Shown piece by piece: positions 12,845 through 22,615 of a stretch of DNA of 64,000 bases. Below the pieces are notes generated by a model, which saw only the letters and a program-made list of their open reading frames with translations, was not told the origin of the DNA and did no database searches. Position numbers and translations under genes: made by a program. Source of the stretch: Aspergillus flavus (lineage: Eukaryota; Ascomycota; Eurotiomycetes; Eurotiales; Aspergillaceae); NCBI RefSeq assembly GCF_009017415.1, contig NC_092407.1, positions 2,604,001 to 2,668,000 of the forward strand, in the 5' to 3' direction. Within the stretch, counting starts at the first letter, position 1; each line of letters starts with the position of its first letter.

Positions 12845-12996
12845 ACTGAGAACCGCGGTACGAACGGAGATGAATTCGCGGATTGTCTATCAACCGTGTC
12901 GCTATTAAGGAGAGTTCGGTAATGGTGAAGACAGGAGTACGGACAGGAAAGCCGGCAGCGGAGCTCAAAGGGCGGAAGGGGCTACCTTTTAAGAGA

Positions 12997-13002
12997 TGAC
13001 TC
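12997..13002 (+). promoter_or_regulatory. Gcn4/CpcA-type core site TGACTC
   Basis: TGACTC lies about 155 bp upstream of the BCAT start codon. The family consensus is TGASTCA; the last base here is T, so the site is imperfect. Confidence 0.45.
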
Positions 13003-13226
13003 TTATCCACGGACCCTAGGTCCAACTCCGGAAGATCCAGCGATAACCGAACTGATACGGAAGCCTACCAAAAGCGCCCCACACGATCTCGAATGGCAAA
13101 GTTGTCATATAAGTCTCGTGATGAAAATGTAAAATGCAGCTTGTTAATTGTTGGTTGCCAACAAATTAACCACGAGATTGTTGATAAATAGGCCAAAGTG
13201 ATTGATCGACAATCCGGGGCTGATGT

Positions 13227-13236
13227 CCGAGGTCGG
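13227..13236. promoter_or_regulatory. Leu3/LeuB-type site CCGN4CGG
   Basis: CCGAGGTCGG is an inverted CCG pair with a 4-bp spacer, the spacing used by the Zn2Cys6 regulators Leu3 (yeast) and LeuB (Aspergillus). It lies about 385 bp upstream of the BCAT ATG. LeuB-type control of branched-chain aminotransferase genes is known, so the place makes sense; binding is inferred. Confidence 0.5.
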
Positions 13237-13356
13237 AGTTAAAAGTCGCAGATAGCCGGCAATAGCCTTTTCAAGGTACCATTCGAGGGCGGTACGCCAC
13301 GTGATATCAACATTGAGCTGTGCACCGTTCCATAGTCGCTCATTGGCTACCGTGTA

Positions 13357-13370
13357 TTATCACGTGATAA
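13357..13370. promoter_or_regulatory. 14-bp palindrome with CACGTG core
   Basis: TTATCACGTGATAA is a perfect inverted repeat around an E-box. A second CACGTG followed by AT is at 13298-13303. Sites of this form bind bHLH factors such as Cbf1 and Pho4 relatives. It lies 336 bp upstream of the SCY1-type ATG and 513 bp upstream of the BCAT ATG. Confidence 0.55.
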
Positions 13371-13677
13371 CATCCGCTCAGATGGCAGATCAGGTATGCA
13401 TACTTAGGCTGAAGGTTTCGAGATGGATAATTAAGCGTAGCGTGTAGGGCTGAGGTGAACCAAACACGCGTTTCCCCTTTGCTTTTGCTTTCTTTAATAA
13501 CATCATTCTCTTCTCGTGCAATGGTCGCCCAAAGTGCATTGTCAATATCCGATTAGTATACGGGAGGACATCTTGCGTGAACCACAGCTTACCGAGGCAT
13601 TCTGACAACTCCATCGTCACATCGAATCAAGAAAATAAACGCTCTTGGCTACTCAACCCAGGATACTGCTTGGTTCT

Positions 13678-13734
13678 ATGCCCTTAGGCTACCAGCGGGA
13701 GAACCATGTTTTCATCAGCTCTGAAATCATTTAG
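13678..13734 (+). other. Upstream ORF overlapping the SCY1-type start codon
   Basis: An 18-codon ORF begins 28 bp before the main ATG and ends at a TAG 26 bp after the start of that ATG, in another frame. If the transcript begins upstream of 13678, scanning ribosomes would meet it first. Whether it lies in the mRNA is not known. Confidence 0.4.
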
Positions 13735-16438
13735 TTCCAATATATCAGCCAATTATCAAATTTCTCCGCAACCCGCAGTGATCTCTGGTCCTTGGAAAGT
13801 CCATGATGGAAAGAAAAAGTCCACCGGCACCTCAGCCTCCATTTTCATCTTTGACAAGAAGTCACTCGAGTCACGTCCGAGTGGTCTAGGCGGTCGCTCC
13901 TCCTCTTCCTCGGCAAAGAAATTACACGAGGATGTCGTTGAACGACTTAAACGGGAAGCAAGTAGCCTGACACGGCTCAGACATCCCTCTGTGCTCCAGG
14001 TTCTAGAGCCCGTGGAGGAAACCCGCGGTGGTGGTCTCATGTTTGTGACTGAGCAAATAACCACATCTCTTGCTAGGCTCCTGCAAGAGAAAGATGCGCA
14101 AGAAAGCAACTCGAGGTTAGGCTCGAGGTCTAGCCGTTACATGGTAGAAGAACCTGATGGAACCCGAAGGCGAAGAGATTTGGAGATTGACGAGCTAGAA
14201 ATCCAAAAGGGACTTTTGCAAGTTGCCAAGGGTCTCGAGTTCCTTCACGAATCTGCGGGTCTTGTACACGGCAATCTTAACCCCGAGGCCATTTTTATCA
14301 ATGCCAAATCCGACTGGAAGATATCAGGCCTTGGGTTTGCCGGCCCGCCCAACTCCAGTGACTCTCGGTCTTCTCTTCCACCGTTAGCTTTGTCAGAAGT
14401 CCTTTACCAGGACCCTCGCCTCCCTCCCTCCGTCCAGTTGAATCTGGACTACACATCACCCGATTTTGCATTGGACTCCAATGTAACTACTTCTGCGGAC
14501 CTGTTCTCCCTTGGCATCATCATCGTAGCTTTATATAACTCTCCGCACATCTCTCCGCTCCAGGCTCATTCGAATCTGAGCTCATACAGGAAACTGCTCA
14601 GCTCTCCATCTACGACGCCATCACAAGGCAACAATTTTCTTTGCTCAGGCACTATTCCGAGGGACCTCGTTACGCACGTATTGCCCCGGCTAATAACTAG
14701 GCGACCAGCGCAGCGTTTGAATGCCCGTGAATTCCAGCAATCACAATATTTCGATAACATATTAGTATCAACGATCCGTTTCTTGGAGTCCTTGCCAGCT
14801 AAGAATCAGTATGAGAAATCACAATTCATGCGTGGGCTGCAGCGGGTCATCTCAGAATTTCCAGTGTCCGTGTTGGAAAGAAAAGTCTTGGGCATATTGT
14901 TGGACGAGCTGAAAGATCGTGAACTCTTACCGCTAATTTTACAAAATATCTTTGCGATCCTCCAGCGCATACCCAATGCACGTCGTACATTTCCAGAGAA
15001 GGTAATTCCTCGAATCAAAGAGCTGTTTCCGTCAGAAAAAGCTGCCGTTCATGAACGCGATGCTAAGAAAGATGCGGGCCTCATGGTTGTTCTTGAACAC
15101 ATGAAAATCGTGGCGCAGAACTGCTCTGGAAAGGAGCTAAAGGACGATGTTTTGCCACTAATCCGGCTAGGTCTAGACTCGCCTACTCATTCCTTGGTAG
15201 ACGGGGCTATCAAGTGCTTGCCTGTCATCCTTCCAATACTTGATTTTAGCACCGTCAAGAATGAGGTCTTCCCTCCAATCGCCTCTACATTTAGTCGAAC
15301 AAACAGCCTTGCTATTAAAGTACGATGCCTGGAAGCATTCACTGCGCTGTGCGGTGGCTCTCCAAGCGAAGGAGAGCCGGTCGAAGATGACTTGTCTGGG
15401 TTGGTCCAGAAAGGCAAACCACAGCCAATCAAGTCATCTATTTTGGACAAGTATACGATCCAGGAAAAACTCGTCCCATCACTTAAAGCGATCAAAACGA
15501 AGGAGCCGGCTGTCATGATGGCGGCCTTGCATGTGTTTCAACAGATTGGCACAATTGCTGATACCGAATTCCTTGCTCTGGAGGTTCTCCCAATCCTGTG
15601 GAGTTTCGGTCTAGGACCACTTCTCAATTTAAATCAATTTGGAGAATTTATGAACCTGATTAAAAATATAGCCTCGAAGATTGAGCGTGAACAGAGGAAG
15701 AAACTTCAGGAGCTCTCTTCGGGAATAGACTCAAGCGGGTTCCAAAACGGCGCGGGGAGTTCCTCGAAGATACCTAATAGCTCAACACAATCCAATGCGG
15801 ATTCCACGAGAGATAACTTTGAGCGCCTTGTCCTTGGACGGGGTCCTGATGTTTCAAACTCCAAGGATACTGATCCCTGGAGCAGTATGCTCTTGGAGGA
15901 GGCGTCTTCTCAAAAGAAACCACCCACAGCATTTTCGTGGTCAACAAATATGGTCGAGTCGGCTAGCAGAGGCAATGCCACGTCGGGTACTTCTGGCCTT
16001 AGTATGCGCTCCATTACACCTGATTATAACTTGCACTCGTTTCCCTCGTTGGAGCCTACTGCTAGGCAACCATCCTCTCCAGCGCCCGCATTTCCCACCT
16101 TACAAGCAAAGTCACCTGCCACTTGGAATACACCGAGCTCTCCGAATAGCCAGAATTCTTTGTCTGGTCCATCATTAGGGGCTTTAGCTAATATGAAGGC
16201 TTCCGGTGCCTCCATGTCTGGACCAAGCGTACAACCAACCCCTGGTTTTGCTGCGTTCTCCATCCCTCCACCTCCGTCTTCTCATATCGCGTTGGGAACC
16301 TTCCCAGGCTCTGGTAGTCTAGCAGCTGCAAACAAGTCCCCCTTGGGGATAAATGTTGCCCACGATGCATCCTCAAACAACAGTGTATCACAAGGCAATG
16401 CAAAGCAGGGGCTTGACAAGTACGAGAGTTTATTGTGA
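13706..16438 (+). CDS. SCY1-family protein pseudokinase, 910 aa, intronless
   Basis: Orthologue of yeast Scy1 and animal SCYL2, which act at Golgi/endosomal and clathrin-linked traffic. A protein-kinase-like domain covers about residues 25-350. The catalytic-loop HRD is replaced by His-Gly-Asn (about residue 188, HGNLNPEA) and the DFG triplet by Gly-Leu-Gly, so catalysis is unlikely; the N-lobe also lacks a clear Gly-rich loop. A helical HEAT-like region (about 360-660) follows, then a Ser/Pro/Asn-rich tail to the C-terminus. The single exon and the domain order fit the family in filamentous fungi. The start at 13706 is the first ATG giving this frame and is followed by the conserved N-terminal segment leading to SGPWKVHDG. 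It is divergent from the BCAT gene, with DPP III downstream on the same strand. Confidence 0.93.
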   Translation: MFSSALKSFSSNISANYQISPQPAVISGPWKVHDGKKKSTGTSASIFIFDKKSLESRPSGLGGRSSSSSAKKLHEDVVERLKREASSLTRLRHPSVLQVLEPVEETRGGGLMFVTEQITTSLARLLQEKDAQESNSRLGSRSSRYMVEEPDGTRRRRDLEIDELEIQKGLLQVAKGLEFLHESAGLVHGNLNPEAIFINAKSDWKISGLGFAGPPNSSDSRSSLPPLALSEVLYQDPRLPPSVQLNLDYTSPDFALDSNVTTSADLFSLGIIIVALYNSPHISPLQAHSNLSSYRKLLSSPSTTPSQGNNFLCSGTIPRDLVTHVLPRLITRRPAQRLNAREFQQSQYFDNILVSTIRFLESLPAKNQYEKSQFMRGLQRVISEFPVSVLERKVLGILLDELKDRELLPLILQNIFAILQRIPNARRTFPEKVIPRIKELFPSEKAAVHERDAKKDAGLMVVLEHMKIVAQNCSGKELKDDVLPLIRLGLDSPTHSLVDGAIKCLPVILPILDFSTVKNEVFPPIASTFSRTNSLAIKVRCLEAFTALCGGSPSEGEPVEDDLSGLVQKGKPQPIKSSILDKYTIQEKLVPSLKAIKTKEPAVMMAALHVFQQIGTIADTEFLALEVLPILWSFGLGPLLNLNQFGEFMNLIKNIASKIEREQRKKLQELSSGIDSSGFQNGAGSSSKIPNSSTQSNADSTRDNFERLVLGRGPDVSNSKDTDPWSSMLLEEASSQKKPPTAFSWSTNMVESASRGNATSGTSGLSMRSITPDYNLHSFPSLEPTARQPSSPAPAFPTLQAKSPATWNTPSSPNSQNSLSGPSLGALANMKASGASMSGPSVQPTPGFAAFSIPPPPSSHIALGTFPGSGSLAAANKSPLGINVAHDASSNNSVSQGNAKQGLDKYESLL

Positions 16439-16858
16439 GCGGAATGATACCGCAGTACTATAGAGCTCAGTTGGTTAACTTATATGTCTTCTTTTTCTTT
16501 TTCCTATTTTAACTACCTTTTTCTTCTTTTCATCTTCTCACGCTTATGTCTCTTCTATGAAGAAACATGACTGGCATGTGCCCTTATCTTTTCTTCTTTT
16601 ACTTATGTTTCTCGTTGTTATAAGTACATAGTCATGTGCTATCCATACATATATAATTTTAGAGCCAAGGCCTAATCTGAGCCGATGTGTTTTCCATACT
16701 TCTGTACTCCGTATAGCCAACAGGTTTCCATAAAGATAGAGAGGGTGGGTCTGGATTCTGATAAGCTGCCGAAGAAACTCCACTTTTGCCAAGAATTGTG
16801 TATCCATGAGGCTACCTCCAGTCAGAGAAAGACTAAGAAGACACTTTACTGTGCAAGA

Positions 16859-19347
16859 ATGCTCGCTGTTCGAGGCGCTTTGAAGCGCTTGCCTTCGGAG
16901 CATTCTCTCCACCGCCCCTCCGGATCCTTTCTTCTGCCCCTCAATCGTCCCCGTCCTTCACATCACTCTTCGCGTACTTGTTACTCTTTCACAAATAACC
17001 TTTCTACAAGCTCTGTATCTCTTCCTCACACACATCACAAAATAGCTATGATGGATGAGAAGGTCAAACAGCACTATCTGGCTGACTCACCTCCCACGGT
17101 AGTTCGCCTAGAAATCAAACATCACTTTGATAATCTCAAGGATGCAAAGCTGAGGCGATATGCGCACTACATAAGCAGGTTAGTTTCTTCCGGATCCCTG
17201 TTGCACAATTCTTGCTAGTCGCATGCATGATCACCTACTCCATCGGTGCATACAAAGCCGATGACCGAGCTTACTGTTCTAATCTTAGAGCGGCATTTGA
17301 AGGCACTCGCGTTACTTTGCGCCAGGTTTCTCCCGAGTCTGAGCCGATCTATGATCTCATAATCGCACTCTACCATGCCTGTGATGGAAACTGGACTGAC
17401 CTCGCTAAGAGGACCAATGTAAGCGACGAGCATTTGCGCTATTTCTTGGAGTATTCGGCCCAATTTCTTGGAAATTGCGGCAACTACAAAGGTTTTGGTG
17501 ACTCCAAGTTTATTCCTCGACTGCCTGTAGAAGCCTTTCAGGCGTTAGCCTCATCCACCTCAGAAACCAAAGCAACATTTGAGAAAGCGAATACCACTGG
17601 AGGCGGTATTTATGAGACAAAAGAGCAGGCGCTTATGCACCTTGGATATACGGATAATGGCCATATGACTACTTATTACCCTGATTCGCCATCCATAACG
17701 AAAGATGAAATCACAGCTATCGGCGACCTCATGGAAAAAAAAGGGTTACCATTGGAAAATACAAGACTTAAGAAGTTGTCATCCGGTGACTTTGAATTAC
17801 TAATTGCCTCGGGTGTTGCTTCTCCCCCTGTAAGGGACAGAGATCTTGGTGAAGTCGACGCTTTGGACCTGGATGGCAACCTGACAGGGAAGAAGCTGCG
17901 CCTGGTTTTTGGCGATCATATAGAGGAAATGGCAAAAATCGCCCATTCGATTAAGCAAGCGGGGCTCAATGCAGCAAACGACAACCAGAAACGGATGTTA
18001 GATGCGTATGCCTTGTCGTTTGGTGCCGGTTCAATTGAAGCGTTCAAAGAAAGTCAGCGGATCTGGGTGAAGGATCAAAAGCCGAGTCTGGAGACCAATA
18101 TAGGGTTTGTAGAGACTTATAGAGACCCGCATGGAGTGCGAGGAGAATGGGAAGGCTTCGTTGCTTTGGTATGCTATAAGCATCATGATTTTTGTCACTT
18201 CTTCATTGGCTGATATTCGATACCTGGGCAGGTTAACCTAGAGCGTACCCGAGCATTCGGAAAGCTTGTGGATAGTGCAGAGAGCATGATTCCCAAGCTT
18301 CCATGGGGCGAAGACTTTGAAAAGGACAAGTTTCTTAGCCCAGATTTCACTTCGTTGGAAGTCTTGAGCTTTCAATCTTCCGGCATACCTGCTGGCATCA
18401 ATCTCCCAAATTATGACGATATCCGTCAAAATCTAGGTTTCAAGAACGTTTCTCTTGGAAATGTGCTTAGCGCCAAAGCCCCTAACGAGCCTGTTCCTTT
18501 TATTGCCGAGAAGGATTTGGACGTTTATCGCAGATGCCGTGACCCCGCGTTTGAAGTCCAGGTAGGCATCCATGAACTTCTTGGGCACGGAACTGGCAAG
18601 CTTCTTCAAGAGACTGCCCCAGGAGAGTATAACTTTGATATTTCCAACCCTCCTGTGAGTCCAGTCACGGGAAAACCTGTATCTACATGGTACAAGCCTG
18701 GTCAGACCTGGAGCTCGGTTTTCGGAGCTATCGCCTCTTCTTATGAAGAGTGCCGTGCAGAGTGCGTTGCTATGGTGCTCAGCTGCGACTTTAGCATCCT
18801 GAAGATTTTTGGATTCGGAAACGGACAAGAAGATCTCACCAACGAGGCTGGAGATGTCTTGTTCGCAGCATACCTGCAGATGGCTCGTGCAGGCTTGGTC
18901 GCCTTGGAGTTCTGGGACCCCAAAACTCAGAAATGGGGGCAAGCCCATATGCAAGCTCGCTATAGTATTCTGCGAACATTCCTTGACGCTGGTGACGATT
19001 TCGTCAAACTTTTTTACACCAAAGAAGATCTCTCTGATTTGGAGATACATCTGGACCGATCGAAGATCCTGACGCACGGACGTCCAGCCGTGGAGAAATA
19101 TCTGCAAAAGCTGCACGTCTACAAGAGTACCGCGGATTATGAAGCAGGTAAGAAGCTCTATGATGATATCACGTCGGTTGATGAGTGGTGGGGGAGCAAA
19201 GTTCGCGAGGTTGTTCTTCAGAACAAGGTCCCACGTAAAGTGTTTGTCCAGGGCAACACTATTCTAGATGAGGACCAAGTGACGCTCAAAGAGTATGAAC
19301 CGACGCTTGAGGGAATGATCCAGAGCTTTGTTGAACGCAATGTCTAG
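16859..19347 (+). CDS. Dipeptidyl peptidase III (zinc peptidase, family M49), 771 aa
   Basis: Cleaves dipeptides from the N-terminus of short peptides. Exons are 16859-17178, 17289-18168 and 18232-19347, with introns of 110 and 63 nt. The M49 zinc motif HELLGH is at residues 514-519 and the second motif EECRAE at about 572-577; together they supply two His and one Glu ligand. The first 63 residues are Arg/Ser-rich with no acidic run, resembling a mitochondrial presequence. A second ATG pair at 17048 (Met64-Met65) starts exactly where the conserved enzyme begins, so a cytosolic form could arise by downstream initiation; the longer start is chosen for completeness. Length without the presequence (about 708) fits the family. 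It follows the SCY1-type gene on the same strand with a 420-bp gap. Confidence 0.95.
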
Positions 19348-19896
19348 ATTCATAGATAGACCTGCATATAACTTGCGCACGTTGGTGATGTAGTTTACCT
19401 ATATCTGGATACAAGATACCCATTGATGCTGTTCCCCTTAAATTCGAGCTACCTCCTAAAACTACATCGGGCTGTCTAATATTTTAAGCGTGGGTATCTT
19501 GTTGGAGGCGTAGTCATGTGACCCGCTGTGAATCCAATTATACGACAGATCATGAAGATATTCCTACTGAAAAATCAAGAAATCCATCGCTAGAAAAGGC
19601 TGTTTACCAATGATCCTTGCGTAAACAAAGTGATTGGGGCGGAGGAGGAAGTAGCGTTGTAGCCCCAAGTGCTCCGTAGGCCAACTTCTGCCAATGTTCC
19701 CCCTTCACCTCTAAGCGCTTCCCTCCCACACTTCTTCCCATCGTCTTTGCCTCATTCACAGTTGTAGTTTCCGGTTATTCCGTGCTGCCCGTCGTTTATC
19801 AATTTTCTCGTTTTCTCTCCCCTAAAGATAGCTCGAGCATAAAGTCTGTCTTTCACGAATACCCGCCGCGTCCCTATGTTTTGCCGACAGCTCTAG
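19348..19896. other. Intergenic region and probable leader before the Whi2-like gene
   Basis: No gene is visible. Short ATG-initiated frames at 19610, 19694 and 19876 stop within a few codons and could be upstream ORFs or parts of an unrecognised first exon. Confidence 0.4.
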
Positions 19897-21694
19897 AGAC
19901 ACACCACACTCCTGATCGGCGTGAGAAACGGGAGTCTGGATCCTCTTCGATCAACGGGACGCCCCTCACAAGTAGCTTCTCACAATTCGCAACAGGCATA
20001 CAAGTATAAACACTGTCCCTGTGATCTCGAAACGAATCTCGACAACTTGCCGTGGCAATCAGGTTCTCCTGGCTCGCCTACCACGGCGCGGCCGCATCAT
20101 CTCCCGGATTCTACAGTGGAGGAAGAAGACGACGACTTCTATACTGCGCCGCCGCCGCATTCCCCGTCTTCACAGGCTTCCTCATCTAGCGTTGTCTCAG
20201 CACATCCTCCACCATTCTTGTCTCTTGTGTTCCATCCTAGAGCTGATTCCAATCGTGCCAAGGTTACAGTTCCCGAACCTGGGCCAGCTTTCGTCTCGCC
20301 GTTCACACACCCGTCCTCCGAAGAAGAGCAACTGGAACCAGACTCATCATCCGTGACTGCGGAGACCAAGGAAACCTTTTCCAGGGATCACAAGGATTAT
20401 TCACCAGGAAGGTCGGCGGAAGAGGGAGAGCCTCCTCCCCCGTATACCGAAGGATCTAGCCCCATAAACTCATTCACCTACGTTATGGCTACGGCAGGAG
20501 GCGCGTCGAGTATCATCACCCAAGTGCAACAGGCGGGTGGTCCACCGATAAACACTTTAGGAGGTATGGCACTTGATCGGCACTTGTGATCATCTGTTCG
20601 AGTCAATAACTCACCTATTCTGGAATATAGACATCGGCGGCGATGAACATATCACTCTCGACCTCAGGTGAGACTTCGCAAACCTTGAATTACTGGCCAT
20701 TTATCTCTAACTTGGTTCGCAGAGGAACCAGGTTCACACTCTCCCGGGACGAACTGTTGACACTGCCGGAGTTTGTCCTTTTATCGCTGTTTCCGAATGG
20801 TTTGCTTCCAGATGGACACATGGGCACCTTTCACGAAGGTGATATTTACCCCGTTGATGTAAGTAAGGCAAAAACACTCTATTGCTTCACACATGGGTCC
20901 CTTGGTCAATTGATATACCCTTCTCACATATACACGTTAGTATGATCCAGTGTCTCTCCAGTACATGCTTGACTTCTTCCGCTCCGTCGCTCAATCCATC
21001 CCATCGTCACCAACAGCTTCGGCATCGCAAGACCTAGATATATCCCCGGACTCCATGCAAGGGTCGACTAGGGACATGCTCCAGGACCGGGCAGGAATCA
21101 TCGTGCTGCGGGAAGACCTTGACTTTTATGCAATTCCTCCACGTCCGGATATCGACCACGCGGAAATGATCGAGGTCAAACGTGCAGCTGCAAGAGCACT
21201 ACTGAAGCAAGATGGGATCTTCTCAGGATTGAGAAAGAGCGACGAAGCCGGTTCAACAGAGCAGCACTTGATCGAGATGCTGACTGCAGGGTAAGCTTCA
21301 TATCTTTGGGCATCCAGCTCTCTTTAAAACCTTAAGTACTAAGATAAGTATAGTGGTTTTGATCGTGATGACCGGTGGGGCCACCGTGCCCCAGAGCCCA
21401 ACAAGGCAGTTATCTGTAGCCTCGCATTGGCCAAACTCCGTACTGATATCAGGGGTGACATCCCCAATAACAACGCAGTTGGCATGGCCCAAAAACTCCT
21501 CTTATTTTGGAGAAAACCTGCTAGAAGATGCTGGTGGGAGGGTATTGAGTTAGAGAATATCGAAGGCGTTGAAGGGAAGGTGAAAATCTGGATTAGGAGA
21601 GTATGGACTTTAGAAATGGTAAGGCTTGTGAACCCTGCCACTGATCTGACGGCTCAACCTAACATGACTGCAGAGTGTAATTGGGCTTCGATAA
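19897..21694 (+). CDS. Whi2-like BTB-domain protein (phosphatase-regulator type); 5' end unresolved
   Basis: Exons, apart from the first, are well supported: ...20563, 20631-20667, 20723-20858, 20941-21290, 21354-21618 and 21674-21694, with introns of 67, 55, 82, 63 and 55 nt. The encoded core has a BTB/POZ-like segment (starting near GTRFTLSRDELLTLPEF) and the long C-terminal part typical of fungal homologues of yeast Whi2, which works with the phosphatase Psr1 in general stress response and nutrient-linked growth arrest. The upstream coding region is rich in Ser, Pro and Glu and includes a PPPPY segment. No ATG exists in this frame between the stop at 19894-19896 and 20484. The true start may be in an unseen upstream exon, a non-AUG codon (CTG 19936 or GTG 19921), or the ATG at 20484. 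The left coordinate marks the open frame, not a start codon. Confidence 0.75.
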
Positions 21695-22615
21695 CCAATT
21701 CCACCAATCATCTTCGTTTCTCATTCTTCTGATGCACCGTCTTGCATGCTAGAAGCATACCATTTACAGCAATAACTTCCGTTATTGTTTTCCACAACTC
21801 TTTTTCTTTTCAAGCCAATATTTGGAGGAGTTCATGATATCCCTATCTACTTCCGCGTCTGCCGTTGCAGCAGGGGAATGGCGTATTCAATTAAAGAATG
21901 AGGGTAGTGTCATTCTGTTTATTGTTTCCACCAGCTGGCGGACTCCATGCATTGATATAACCCCTCTTTTTCTTTTTATTCTTTTTGTTTTCTTTGTGCT
22001 TGCCGTCTATACTTGACATTTTATCCTCTACATCTTTCTTTTTTTTCCCCTTGTTCAACTAGTGATAACATTCTTGTTTGAGGAAGTCCTAGACATCTAC
22101 AATACAATCTTAGGACCTAATTCACCACTGTCTCTCTCTATGTCTCTTCTTCTAGTTCAAGTTTTCCCGGTAAAAAAAGACAACGAAAAAAAAAAATGAA
22201 AGAATAGAAACCCGATAAGTTTGGAATCGACCTCGCCGGTTTATATAGTAGGGATGAGTATAGAGGCGATAATTCGCTACATACACGTGACTATGATTCC
22301 GAAACGGGATTAGTGTGAACAATCCAGTGGGAAAACGCGACGAAGCAGAACAGGCGGAGCTCGACCGCGATCACCGTCAGAGGAGCTTTAGCTTGTACTA
22401 AAGATCAACCTGTGTAAGTCGTTGACCCAGGCCGACCCGTCCGCACTGCCAGATTTATCGATCGCCTTTTCAAGTGGAAGCGACTCGCCAATTCACTTGC
22501 AACTTTCACATATTCTCCTCCACCCTCTCGTTGACCGCATTTAAGATAAGAATTGCTTGTTCGCAAATCGGAGCGCCCTGGCAGACCAGAAAGGGACATG
22601 TTCTTGTCCACATAA
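21695..22615. other. Intergenic, Whi2-like gene to SNF5
   Basis: 920 bp with no visible gene; pyrimidine-rich tracts near 21960-22060 and an A-rich run near 22165-22200. It holds the Whi2-like 3' UTR and the SNF5 promoter. Confidence 0.5.

Larger units (their letters stand above)
12845..13705. promoter_or_regulatory. Divergent promoter region between the BCAT and SCY1-type genes
   Basis: This 861-bp intergenic region must hold promoters for both flanking genes. Visible sites are TGACTC at 12997-13002, CCGAGGTCGG (CCGN4CGG) at 13227-13236, CACGTG at 13298-13303 and within a 14-bp palindrome at 13357-13370, an ATTGG (inverted CCAAT) near 13342, and a short upstream ORF at 13678-13734. No other gene is seen. 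Confidence 0.7.
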
